The notes under the pieces: model-generated
The model's input: the letters and a program-made list of their open reading frames with translations, nothing else
The model's database searches: none
Told to the model about the DNA's origin: nothing
Position numbers and translations under genes: made by a program
Origin: Campylobacterales bacterium
GTDB lineage: Bacteria > Campylobacterota > Campylobacteria > Campylobacterales > QNZT01
DNA: 35,907 bases
Direction: 5' to 3'
Assembly: GCA_027056215.1 (NCBI GenBank)
Contig: JALULO010000112.1
Coordinates: 1 to 35,907, forward strand
Part shown: positions 7,987 to 17,695 of the stretch, piece after piece
How the letters are laid out: each line of letters starts with the position of its first letter
How positions within the stretch are numbered: the first letter of the stretch is position 1

Positions 7987-8475
7987 ATGAAAGTGAAACA
8001 TACCAAATGGTTTTTACAACTTAGTTTTGTACTTGTTGTTTTGACGCTTGGTGGTATCTATCTGTTGTATAGTAAAATACATAAAAATGATGTTCATACA
8101 TACCAAGCTGTATTGGCTCATAACAATACAGAAGAGTTTTCAGAGTTTTTATATGAAAACAGAGATAAATTTGTCCATCTCAGTATTGTTTTGTCTGAGT
8201 CAATGAAGCAAGATGTTATCAAAGGGATGGATCAAGATGGTCGCATCATATTTCATGCACCACGTTCAAATACCGATAAAACGCTGACAAAATACTTGAT
8301 TCGTTTACCCGATGATGGTAGGAGAGATTTTTCATTTGACCAGACAAGTGGCAAACTTGAGGGCTATTTTAAAACATACAAACGCAAAGATAGTGATGGT
8401 TGTGTCTTGATAAATCTTGTACCTATCAATCCTGCATGGCTTCCAAAAGTTGATGGTATTGTAAAACAAGGTTAA
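7987..8475 (+). CDS. Single-pass membrane protein of unknown function
   Basis: 162 residues, not recognised. An N-terminal hydrophobic helix (about 9-29) preceded by Lys-rich residues predicts one transmembrane segment with the remainder (about 30-162) in the periplasm. The soluble part is polar and includes a single Cys in DSDGCVLI and a Pro-rich end. It has no acidic N-glycosylation sequon, unlike the cassette downstream. AAAAGGAG sits eight bases before the ATG. It ends 62 bases before the giant gene, but a candidate promoter lies in that gap, so a functional link is only a guess. Confidence 0.75.
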   Translation: MKVKHTKWFLQLSFVLVVLTLGGIYLLYSKIHKNDVHTYQAVLAHNNTEEFSEFLYENRDKFVHLSIVLSESMKQDVIKGMDQDGRIIFHAPRSNTDKTLTKYLIRLPDDGRRDFSFDQTSGKLEGYFKTYKRKDSDGCVLINLVPINPAWLPKVDGIVKQG

Positions 8476-8510
8476 ACTTTTTTCATTTTTGGACGATATT
8501 TCTTTCATAA

Positions 8511-8516
8511 TATACT
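8511..8516 (+). promoter_or_regulatory. Candidate -10 of the giant adhesin operon
   Basis: TATACT, preceded by a T-rich tract, lies 21 bases before the ATG at 8538; GAAAGGTG between them can serve as ribosome-binding site. It would drive the four-gene cassette to 18138. Confidence 0.4.
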
Positions 8517-8537
8517 ATATATGAAAGGTGTCGTCAT

Positions 8538-11500
8538 ATGATATCGCAAAGATTTTTTAGATTTTTTCTTCTAATTATACTATTTATGCTAAATCTACAA
8601 GCAGCAGATAGTTGTACTTCTCCAACAGCTGTACTTAGCCTCAACAATACACTGACAGGTCAATATATAGACAAACCTTTTATCAATGGTCAATCTGGTA
8701 GTGGTGAAGCCCTTTATTATAAGATCACATTATCTCAAAATGGTACACTTGTTTTACGAACCAATATAGATGCAACACACTCTTCTGATACAGTAGATAC
8801 GTACGCTGAGTTACTTGATAGCAGTTGTGCAAAGATTGAAGATGTGCCTATGGTCTCTTCAAATCCTCGTCTTATAAAAGAAGATAAATCACTTGTATCT
8901 GGTACGTATTATCTTAAAGTCTACAACAAAATCGATATCAATGATGGCAGCTTGGAAAACGCAAATGGGTATTTTCAAATCCAAAACACTCTTACAACAT
9001 CGCTCCCAAGTCATGATATCTCTTTTTTTAGAGACCATGTAAACAGTATGCAATCAGGCAGTGAAATCATACAACATTTTTATGTCAGAAATAACGGATC
9101 TGTTTCTACCGCTGCTGTTAAAGTGACTATCCCATCTCATACTCCTGCCGGAAATTTAAACTTTGTCTCTAAAGTCAATTCAACACAATGGAGTTGTAGT
9201 AGTGGCGATCCTATTGTTTGTACACTCAACAGTGGCACCATAGCAACCAACGAAATACAAGAGTTACAATTAAAATATAAATCAAATTATGCTACATCCG
9301 ATAGAACAGTAAGCAATCAGGCAAAAGCTGATATCACCTTTACAGATGCGACTACGATGCAAAAGACTGCAACCAGAAGTGTGGATATATATAAAGAAAT
9401 ACCAGGTATTCATATAGAAAAAAGTGCGCCAGATTCCGTGATACGCAACAATACTTTTGACTATACATGGACTATTGATAACAATGGAACATTGCCAGAT
9501 GACAATGTAACAGTTACAGATAAAATTGGAACTGATTTTGATATCGTCAGTATAAATTATGATGCATCTGTGTGGAAGAACTGTGGTTACAGTGGTAAAA
9601 ATGTTTCATGTGAATTGATTAATCCACTACAACCAGGTTATGCAAATCGTCAATCTTTTCAGATCCAAGTTAAAGCTACAGGTGATCCTGCTAATCCTGA
9701 AGGAGTGACACACTATGCTATTGTAAATGCAGATACCGTTATGGGACATGTTAGTGATGATGATGCAAAAAATGTAACAATCATCGCACAAAGTTTTATA
9801 GCTACCTTAACAAAAACAGCTAGTGTGTCACAAGTGATGGTTGGGCATGATGCGTATTATAATGTTACCGTAGCAAATACTGGTAATAGTGCATTGAGTA
9901 ATGTTCGCATAACAGATAATGTACCTTCTGAGTTAACATTATCGTCGTTGAGTAATACAAGTGGTTGGGATTGTTCTGCATCCAATATCGCTTCAAATAG
10001 TGTAGATTGTACTCTAAATTCAGATTTGGCAGCTGGTGCGGCAAAAAGTTTGAGAGTTAATGTCAAAGGAAAAACAGTAGCAAATAGTGTTACCAATACT
10101 GCTACTGTGAATACTACCGAGGCACCTCCTGCAAATGGATCTGATACTCTGGATGTTATAACAGCAACACCCTCTATAAAAATTTATAAAGGTGGACCTT
10201 CAAACATTAAAAGTCTACATAAATATTATTATACTTTTAGTGTTCAAAATGATGGTTCTGAAATCGATCACAATGTTACAGTCACAGATACTATAGATAC
10301 ACAACTGACTTTACCTACGGACTGGGATGATGCTGTAGATGCCACATGGAGTTGTGGTAAAAGTGGACAAACAGTAACGTGTACCTATGCAAATGATTTT
10401 TATCCTGGTGATTCTACACCAACTTTGTATATCAAAGTACAAGCACCGTATGTTACATCAGATACACCGATTTCAAATACAGCTGTTGTCAATGCGGATG
10501 GATCAGGAATACCGCTTACAGACAGTTCTACAGTGAGTACTACCATAAATACCCCTACAGAGGGGATAAAACTGGATAAGACGGTAAGCTCTCCTACTGT
10601 AAACTCAGCTGCCTATTTTACCTATACACTAAATGTTGAAAACAATGGTACGTTAGATGAAACAACGATAAAAGTGATAGACGATCTTCCTACGCAATTG
10701 GATGGCAATGGTGTGATTGATAGTGGGACAGATGCTGACTTTGATTGTTCTGCATCTTCTGGTAAACATATCGAGTGTACGCTTGCTTCTTTACCTGCAG
10801 GTGTTTCTAAGTTGATAAAGATAAAAGTCAAAGCACCGATTGTTACAACTAATACAACTATAACAAATCATGCAAATACATCGGCAAAAATCGTTGTAGC
10901 AGGTTTTGTAGATGATACGACTACTGCAAATGGACATGTGAGTGTAACTATCTTACCGCCGGCTTCTGATTTGATTATCAGTAAAACAGCTCCAAAGAGT
11001 GTGGCATTGGAAAATGATCTCTTTTATTATACGATCAAAATACGTAATAATTCCATAGCAGACGAACACAATGTTACTATGACAGATGATGTACCACATG
11101 ACTTACAGATTCAAAACATAGTGGCTAGTGGTTGGACGTGTACAACTTCTAGCAATCTCATAACTTGTCAGATGAGTGATCTGCTTGCAAATACACAAGC
11201 TCAGGATATCAATATCAGTGTCAAAGCACCTAATACCATAGCCACACAAAAAACGATAACCAATACGGCTAAAGTCACTTCTGTAAAAGAGATTGGTGGA
11301 AAAACAGCACACGTAGATATAACACTCATGCCTGCGAATAAAGCGTTAAATATGCATATAAGTAGTCATCCATCTACTGTATATGCAGGTAATGAATACT
11401 ATTATAAAATCTTTATGACAAATAATAGTGGTCGTGATATTGATGATATCAATATTACAGATACATTGCCAGCTGATGTGACATATGTACGTTATGACAG

Positions 11501-14500
11501 TGGTGGTTGGAATTGTCACTATAACAGTGTAACGCGTCTCTTTTCATGTGACAATAACGGTACAAAATTTCATGGTGGAGATAAAGAGATAAATCTTTAT
11601 GTGACTGCTCCATCATATGAAACAAATGTCACAAATAGTGCTTCAATCGTTTCAAACCTCTCACCTGAAGTGATTGATGGCAATGTAACAACCACAGTCA
11701 TAGGCAAAACTGCCAAACTAACGTATGCGAAATCACAAAGTGATAAAGCAGTTGTAAAGATAAATGAACCATTTACCTATTCGGTCGCTGTGTTTAATGC
11801 CGGAGATGATCCTTCCTCAGAAGTGAATGCAACAGATATCAATGTTTCTTTTGCATTAGATCAAAATATCTCAGTACTTTCCTATAGTGCACAGGATTGG
11901 AATTGTTCACAAAGTGGACAAAACTTTACCTGTATCTATACCAAAGCACTAGATGTAGGTATCACAACACCAGATGTCAATCTAACAGTCAGTGGCGCAT
12001 CCCCAGGACAGAAGATAACATATATCGCTACAAAAGCTAAAGAGATGCCAACATCTGTTACGGATTCAATCAGTGTTGATATTAAAGATGTGGTACATAC
12101 AGACCTCTCACTAAGTATAGATGATAGTTTAGATCCAGTTGATGCCAATGATGGGTATAATTATACGCTTATAGTACGTAATCCACATATTAGTAAAGCA
12201 GTTGAAGATATCGTTGTAGATATCAATACAACCAGTACACGAGATTATACCTATATAGATTATAGTGATGTTAATGTTTGGAATTGTTCTCATAGCACAA
12301 AACATGTGCGATGTTTATTGAAAAATAATTTACCAGCAGACAGCAATGTCAGCTTACAGCTCAATGTCCAAGCACCCAATCTTTCTACTATCATCGATGT
12401 TAATGCAAGTGTCTCATCACAATATGTCATCGATTTCAATAAAGTAAATAATAGTGCAACAGAATCCACAGATGTTATCGATGCAAACGTAACAGGTGAT
12501 GCGCCAAGAGTGTTTACGAAAGTACCTATTTTAGGTAATGAAGATACCAATATCTTTGGCGATATTATCACGATCGGTAACCAGTCTATTTGTGAGAAAA
12601 ATGCTTTTGGACAGTGTCGAGAACCTAGTTATATGGTCAACGATCTTATAACACAAAAATATGTTAATTTAGATACTTTTTTCGGAATGGGACATAAAAG
12701 TGCAACCAATGCAAAGTTTACTATCAGTAGTGATGATGAGGTAGTATGGGCTGGTTTATATTGGATGGGTAGGATAGATAAGACACAAGCTGGAGCCAGC
12801 ACTAAGATGAAAAATGCCAATAAAGTCTTTTTTCGTCATAACAGTGATACAACATATCATAAGCTTTATAGCGTTAGACACGCAGATGCTATAGATAACA
12901 ATGGCACACTTATTCAAGTTGATAAATTTAACTATATCAATAGCAGCGATTATTTTGATTATCAAGGGATGGCTGATGTCACGGCATATGTTAAAGCACA
13001 TCGTGGTGGTACGTATTGGGTTGCTGATGTACAGTCAAGTGAAGGTGAAAATATTACAGCTGGTTGGAATTTGGTTGTGATTGTGATGGATACAAATGCA
13101 AATCCTGCACACAGTTTGAAAAATATTACACTATTTGATGGTTTTGAAGGTGTATGGAAATCACCAGGGGATACGGGTGATGCTTATCCTGATGAAGTCA
13201 ATGCACATGTCAGTGGTTTCTTAACACCGGCTAACGGTTTGATTGATTCTTCATTATCCTTTTTTGCTTTTGAAGGAGATCGTTTACTAAAAGATAATAT
13301 TCAGATTAGTGATGATGCCTCTATCATGCACACTCTTGTCAATGCCAAAAATCCCGCTGATGATGTAGTAAATGGTACTATTTCAAAAAATGGTATTACA
13401 GTAAGTGACAGGATGCCTCATCTTGATAATACATCAGGGATTGATATAGACCAATTTTATCTTGGTGATATCAATGGTACATTGGGCAGTGGTATTATTA
13501 AAAATGGACAAACATCTACTGATATCAAAATCGCTTCTGATGGTGATAGATTTTTCTTAGGTATGTTCGCGTTTGCTACATCACTATATGATCCAGTTTG
13601 TTATAATCAAAAACTTCAAAGTGCTGATTTCTCTTCACCACTTGGCAGTGAAGTGCATTTGGGTGATGAGATAGGTATTGAAGTAGAGTTTCACAACAAA
13701 GAGGTACAAACATTAAATAATTTTAAAGCATTGACTGATATTGATACGATTCTCAAAGATGACAATACAAGTTTTGAATTGAAAAATATCAATGCTTCAG
13801 GAAATCTTGAAGCAAGTTTTACGGCACAAAATACGCTGTTTAAATTTTCAAAAATAGATACAGGAGATGCAAATCAAACCGAAGTGATCGTAAATGCGGG
13901 TAAAGGATCTAATGGTACAAATGGTGGGGATTTAAGAGCAACGGATAGTATTTTCTTCCGTTATAAAGCAGTTGTTGCTGATTTGTATGATGTCAATAAA
14001 TCCCACAATATCTATAAAGCGATTTATGCACCGGCAAATAAAAAAGTAATGGTTCCTCCATGTGGTGCACAACCGAGTTTTCCAACAGTGAAAAAAAATA
14101 ATACCAGCGGCTTTGCAATAACGCATAAAAATGGTGTTACAGATGGTATCCTTGATGGTTTTGTTGGAGGTGACATCAGTAAACCTTCTAATGAAAACCA
14201 TCTTTTTACGCAAGTTTCAGATACAAACTTTTCAGTTGACATCGTTGCATTGGATGACAATAACAATAAAATGCTTAGATCCAATAACTATAAAGGTATT
14301 TTGAAACTTGATATCGTTGATACATCAGATACAACAAAAGAGTGTAAAACCTATCCAGTGATTGATAGTGACTATGTATCTATGGATGCTATTGTATCAA
14401 CACATACGATTTCATATAGTACTGCTAAAAAATCTGTTGCTTTTAGAACGCATTATCTAGTAGACAGTTATGGTAGATATATTCAATGGGGTTCACTTTC

Positions 14501-16046
14501 TAATAGCCTTACAAATTTTCAAACTATTTTACAAAATGCATCTTTTAGTGATCATCGTTGTCAAACAGAATGTCTCACCTCCCAAAACTTAGACAATTGT
14601 CGTGATTGTGTCTATAAAAATGTTGATAATGGTGGTTTTAGTAAATATACTTGTTCTACTGATAGTTTTGCTATCAAACCAAAAAATATTTCTATCGATG
14701 TTAATAGCACTGCAACAAATTTAAAAGGCGGAAAAACATATAGTCTTGATTTTAATGCTTCATTTTCGGCTTATGATCAAACTATTGATGCTTCTACAGG
14801 AACATTAAACAGGGCATTAAATGTGCCTTCTGGTTGTACGCTCTTGGCTGCAAATACTTCCATCATACCAACAGGTGGATTGGTTTTTAACAATGGGATT
14901 GCCAGTTTGTCATCGTTTACATATCCAAATGTAGGAGATGTAAATATAACATTTGAAGATCATGCGTGGACTATATATGATCAAAATAGTACAGATGCTA
15001 ACATGAGTGATTGTATCTTAGGTAGCAATACAAATACACCTGATTCTAATGGAAAAGTTGGATGTAATATCGCTTCTAAAAAGATGTTTCATTTTGTACC
15101 AGACACTTTTTCAAATAGTATCATTTTAAAAGATTTTAATGCCAGTGGTTTTGTCTATTTATCTCCTGGTGATTCTAATATGGCAGCAACGATTGCATTT
15201 CAAACCAAAGCGGTTTTGGCAAATGGAAGTGTTGCAACAAATTATACCAATGGTTGTTTTGCACAAGATGTGAACTATCAGTTTAGTTTTACCAATCCTA
15301 CTATACCTGCAAATGCTGGTGGTATTAGCTATTTTGATGATGGAGGTGTTACCTCTACTTATCATGGTACACCACATTCAGGAGATTTTGATACCACACA
15401 GAGTCATTTTAATAGTGGTATTGCAAATATAGATATAAAATTTAATTTTAATAAAAATGCGATGGTTGCGGTAAATCCATTTGAAATCAATAAAAATGAT
15501 TTTAATATTACAGGCATTGTTGATACAAATGGTGCAAGTGGAAGTGACTTTAATCGAAGTGTCAATCAAAGTATCCCTTTTTACTATGGACGTTTACATA
15601 TACCTGATATCACAGTAGATAAACCACAATGTACAATGCCTCTGTATTATGAAATATATTGTAAAGATTGTAATAAAAGTCGATATACATTAGCAAACAA
15701 TCCTGAAAGTGTAGACAGTGTTAATTGGTATAATATCAATACAATACATACAACTGCTTTACAGGGAAGTTTCAGTGGTGAACATACGAACAATGGTGTG
15801 CATGTTGGGACAAAAACACTCAAAGGTGTCAATCTCTCTTTAAATGGGATCAAACCACCTTATAAAGATAAAGTTGTTGTGAATCCTTCAAGTTGGTTGT
15901 TGTTTAATCCTTTTGTTGCAACAACAAAAACTTGGGGTAAAGTTGATTTTACAAGTGCTGCAAAAGAGTGGGCTGGTAAAGGAAAGTTGGGTTATACCGT
16001 AGATAGTAATATATCTAAAAGAGATATTAAAAAGATGGATTGGTAA
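8538..16046 (+). CDS. Giant secreted DUF11-repeat protein with MshQ-like C-terminal module
   Basis: A 2502-residue exported protein, probably the adhesin or tip of a pilus-like structure. Residues 1-22 are a signal peptide (cleavage after LQA). Residues about 35-145 resemble a PPC beta domain. Nine DUF11-type Ig-like repeats start near 159, 290, 420, 546, 676, 811, 936, 1060 and 1189; each has a (W/F)-x(1-2)-C...C pair likely to form a disulfide. A long middle domain (about 1330-1690) carries VVWAGLYWMGR, DVTAYV and ITLFDGFEG, a pattern that often accompanies DUF11. From about 2040 to the end it parallels the LamG protein at 55-3948: FAIKPKNI, YPNVGDV, FVPDTF and FYYGR. About 34 D/E-x-N-x-S/T sequons were counted by eye. 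Three prepilin genes follow, the first 3 bases after the stop, as in an mshDOPQ-like set. Binding target unknown. Confidence 0.8.
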   Translation: MISQRFFRFFLLIILFMLNLQAADSCTSPTAVLSLNNTLTGQYIDKPFINGQSGSGEALYYKITLSQNGTLVLRTNIDATHSSDTVDTYAELLDSSCAKIEDVPMVSSNPRLIKEDKSLVSGTYYLKVYNKIDINDGSLENANGYFQIQNTLTTSLPSHDISFFRDHVNSMQSGSEIIQHFYVRNNGSVSTAAVKVTIPSHTPAGNLNFVSKVNSTQWSCSSGDPIVCTLNSGTIATNEIQELQLKYKSNYATSDRTVSNQAKADITFTDATTMQKTATRSVDIYKEIPGIHIEKSAPDSVIRNNTFDYTWTIDNNGTLPDDNVTVTDKIGTDFDIVSINYDASVWKNCGYSGKNVSCELINPLQPGYANRQSFQIQVKATGDPANPEGVTHYAIVNADTVMGHVSDDDAKNVTIIAQSFIATLTKTASVSQVMVGHDAYYNVTVANTGNSALSNVRITDNVPSELTLSSLSNTSGWDCSASNIASNSVDCTLNSDLAAGAAKSLRVNVKGKTVANSVTNTATVNTTEAPPANGSDTLDVITATPSIKIYKGGPSNIKSLHKYYYTFSVQNDGSEIDHNVTVTDTIDTQLTLPTDWDDAVDATWSCGKSGQTVTCTYANDFYPGDSTPTLYIKVQAPYVTSDTPISNTAVVNADGSGIPLTDSSTVSTTINTPTEGIKLDKTVSSPTVNSAAYFTYTLNVENNGTLDETTIKVIDDLPTQLDGNGVIDSGTDADFDCSASSGKHIECTLASLPAGVSKLIKIKVKAPIVTTNTTITNHANTSAKIVVAGFVDDTTTANGHVSVTILPPASDLIISKTAPKSVALENDLFYYTIKIRNNSIADEHNVTMTDDVPHDLQIQNIVASGWTCTTSSNLITCQMSDLLANTQAQDINISVKAPNTIATQKTITNTAKVTSVKEIGGKTAHVDITLMPANKALNMHISSHPSTVYAGNEYYYKIFMTNNSGRDIDDINITDTLPADVTYVRYDSGGWNCHYNSVTRLFSCDNNGTKFHGGDKEINLYVTAPSYETNVTNSASIVSNLSPEVIDGNVTTTVIGKTAKLTYAKSQSDKAVVKINEPFTYSVAVFNAGDDPSSEVNATDINVSFALDQNISVLSYSAQDWNCSQSGQNFTCIYTKALDVGITTPDVNLTVSGASPGQKITYIATKAKEMPTSVTDSISVDIKDVVHTDLSLSIDDSLDPVDANDGYNYTLIVRNPHISKAVEDIVVDINTTSTRDYTYIDYSDVNVWNCSHSTKHVRCLLKNNLPADSNVSLQLNVQAPNLSTIIDVNASVSSQYVIDFNKVNNSATESTDVIDANVTGDAPRVFTKVPILGNEDTNIFGDIITIGNQSICEKNAFGQCREPSYMVNDLITQKYVNLDTFFGMGHKSATNAKFTISSDDEVVWAGLYWMGRIDKTQAGASTKMKNANKVFFRHNSDTTYHKLYSVRHADAIDNNGTLIQVDKFNYINSSDYFDYQGMADVTAYVKAHRGGTYWVADVQSSEGENITAGWNLVVIVMDTNANPAHSLKNITLFDGFEGVWKSPGDTGDAYPDEVNAHVSGFLTPANGLIDSSLSFFAFEGDRLLKDNIQISDDASIMHTLVNAKNPADDVVNGTISKNGITVSDRMPHLDNTSGIDIDQFYLGDINGTLGSGIIKNGQTSTDIKIASDGDRFFLGMFAFATSLYDPVCYNQKLQSADFSSPLGSEVHLGDEIGIEVEFHNKEVQTLNNFKALTDIDTILKDDNTSFELKNINASGNLEASFTAQNTLFKFSKIDTGDANQTEVIVNAGKGSNGTNGGDLRATDSIFFRYKAVVADLYDVNKSHNIYKAIYAPANKKVMVPPCGAQPSFPTVKKNNTSGFAITHKNGVTDGILDGFVGGDISKPSNENHLFTQVSDTNFSVDIVALDDNNNKMLRSNNYKGILKLDIVDTSDTTKECKTYPVIDSDYVSMDAIVSTHTISYSTAKKSVAFRTHYLVDSYGRYIQWGSLSNSLTNFQTILQNASFSDHRCQTECLTSQNLDNCRDCVYKNVDNGGFSKYTCSTDSFAIKPKNISIDVNSTATNLKGGKTYSLDFNASFSAYDQTIDASTGTLNRALNVPSGCTLLAANTSIIPTGGLVFNNGIASLSSFTYPNVGDVNITFEDHAWTIYDQNSTDANMSDCILGSNTNTPDSNGKVGCNIASKKMFHFVPDTFSNSIILKDFNASGFVYLSPGDSNMAATIAFQTKAVLANGSVATNYTNGCFAQDVNYQFSFTNPTIPANAGGISYFDDGGVTSTYHGTPHSGDFDTTQSHFNSGIANIDIKFNFNKNAMVAVNPFEINKNDFNITGIVDTNGASGSDFNRSVNQSIPFYYGRLHIPDITVDKPQCTMPLYYEIYCKDCNKSRYTLANNPESVDSVNWYNINTIHTTALQGSFSGEHTNNGVHVGTKTLKGVNLSLNGIKPPYKDKVVVNPSSWLLFNPFVATTKTWGKVDFTSAAKEWAGKGKLGYTVDSNISKRDIKKMDW

Positions 16047-16049
16047 GAG

Positions 16050-16757
16050 ATGAAAAAAAGTGGATTTAGTTTGATAGAATTAGTATTTGCGATTGTTATT
16101 ATTGCTATTTCTGTCATGACAATTCCTTTGATGCTGTCACAAAGTGCTAAAAATGATAGTTTTTCTCTCATGCAGGAGTCTATCCTTGCAGCAAGAACAA
16201 AGATGGGCAATATTCTCAGTTATATGTGGGATGATAATGCCATTGAAACAAATAGCACGATGATTGTTGTTTTAGATGTAAAAAATGGTGACAGTGAACT
16301 TGATCGTAATATGAGTACACTCAATAGCAATAGAAGAATAGGGCATATTCCAAAAGATAAAAGAAGACATATGATGGAAGGGAACAGTACTGTTATGACA
16401 TTTCCCTCAACTGCTGTGGATGTCAATATAACGGACTTAAACGATTTTGATGCTAAAACTACGTCTATAGCTTTTAGTGGAACTGGAAGTGCAACTGATA
16501 ACTTTGATTATTTAGATAAAAATCTCTCACTTGCAACAAAAGTTTATTATATCGATGATAAAACAGACTATAACGCTACAAATATTACATTTGATTTTGA
16601 TGTAAGTACTAAAAAAAGTATAACAGCTGTAAATAATACGACAAATATCAAAATGATAGAGTTAAATGTAACAAGTCAAAGTTATCAGCCATTTGTATTT
16701 CGTACATTTTCATGCAATATTGGACAATCTAAATATCTCTATAGGACAGCAAACTGA
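16050..16757 (+). CDS. Prepilin-like protein 1 (MshD-like minor pilin)
   Basis: 235 residues with a class III/type IV prepilin signal: MKKSG then FSLIELVFAIVI. Cleavage and N-methylation by the prepilin peptidase would fall between G5 and F6, leaving Glu at mature position 5. The hydrophobic helix (6-28) is followed by a polar globular domain with a single Cys near the end. It starts three bases after the giant gene and overlaps the next prepilin gene by one base (TGATG), so translation is likely coupled. Length and position fit MshD of the MSHA locus. Seven acidic N-glycosylation sequons (for example DVNIT, DKNLS) were counted. It probably forms part of the tip or initiation complex with the next two proteins. 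No major pilin or assembly ATPase is in the window. Confidence 0.8.
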   Translation: MKKSGFSLIELVFAIVIIAISVMTIPLMLSQSAKNDSFSLMQESILAARTKMGNILSYMWDDNAIETNSTMIVVLDVKNGDSELDRNMSTLNSNRRIGHIPKDKRRHMMEGNSTVMTFPSTAVDVNITDLNDFDAKTTSIAFSGTGSATDNFDYLDKNLSLATKVYYIDDKTDYNATNITFDFDVSTKKSITAVNNTTNIKMIELNVTSQSYQPFVFRTFSCNIGQSKYLYRTAN

Positions 16758-17695
16758 TGCAAATTATAAATGATACTAAACGTGAAGCATTTACCTTGAT
16801 AGAGATTATACTTGTTATTGTGATTTTAGGTATTGTCTCTATGATTGGTGCAGATATTATCGCACATATGTATGAAGGCTATACTCGTTCTAAAATAGTT
16901 AACGAATTGACGCAAAAAACAGAACTATCTATCGAGCAAATTGCAAAACGTTTACAATACAGAATCAAAAACACCACTTTTGCACGAGATAAAAATAATC
17001 CAAATACGATAAAACCCCTCTCTTCTGATGATTTAAATGAGACCTTCAATATGATAGAGTGGATAGGTTATGACAATGAAGGATTTTTGGGAGATTACAA
17101 CGGTTCTGTTAATGTTCCTGGATGGAGTGGTTTTGTTGATTTAAACAATGCCAACACTGATAAAACACAGATTGTGACACCAGGTTCACACCTAAGCTAT
17201 GCAAAAAGTACCATCAATGCACTCTCTTACAATGATATCGATATCTCCGCACCAACACCCGGTAAAGGTCCTGCCATAGTTTTTAAGTGTTGGAACAGCG
17301 TAGAACCAAAGATGTATGGATTTGACTATACCCATCCTAATGATCATAACAATACTTTGCGTGTTAAAAGTGTTGGTGAAGATGTCCTTCAATTTACTGA
17401 AAACCTTAATTCCAAAGAGTTATGTGAACAGTATTATCTAGCATGGTCGGCTTATGCACTTGTACCAGAGGGAAATGATGCAAATGATTTTAATCTAACG
17501 CTCTATTATAATTATCAACCATGGTATGGTGAGAAGTACAGTGATCCGGGAACGAAACATAGTGTTGTTGCTGAGCATGTCAGCACTTTTCGTTTTATCA
17601 AGGTAGGAAATACGGTTCGCATCAAACTCTGTATACAAGATGGTAATCAAACGGGTACAAGTGTTGGTATATGTAAAGAAAAGGCGGTGTTTTGA
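16757..17695 (+). CDS. Prepilin-like protein 2 (MshO-like minor pilin)
   Basis: 312 residues. The N-terminus carries a prepilin motif, KREA then FTLIEIILVIVILGI, with Glu at mature position 5. The residue before the cleavage site is Ala rather than the usual Gly, which prepilin peptidases tolerate less well. After the hydrophobic helix come a short amphipathic segment and a large polar domain with four Cys. Size resembles MshO or the GspJ class of larger pseudopilins. It overlaps both neighbours by one base (TGATG at each junction). Five acidic N-glycosylation sequons were counted. The likely role is assembly of a minor-pilin tip complex that displays the giant protein; this is inferred from gene order. 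Confidence 0.78.
   Translation: MQIINDTKREAFTLIEIILVIVILGIVSMIGADIIAHMYEGYTRSKIVNELTQKTELSIEQIAKRLQYRIKNTTFARDKNNPNTIKPLSSDDLNETFNMIEWIGYDNEGFLGDYNGSVNVPGWSGFVDLNNANTDKTQIVTPGSHLSYAKSTINALSYNDIDISAPTPGKGPAIVFKCWNSVEPKMYGFDYTHPNDHNNTLRVKSVGEDVLQFTENLNSKELCEQYYLAWSAYALVPEGNDANDFNLTLYYNYQPWYGEKYSDPGTKHSVVAEHVSTFRFIKVGNTVRIKLCIQDGNQTGTSVGICKEKAVF

Noticed and set aside
9857..14284. Several 60-93-residue minus-strand ORFs inside the giant gene
   Set aside because: They are shadows of a long, compositionally consistent reading frame, have no ribosome-binding sites and no recognisable domains.
17692..17694. TTG as the start of the third prepilin
   Set aside because: The ATG three bases later repeats the TGATG overlap of the preceding junction and gives a normal prepilin leader.
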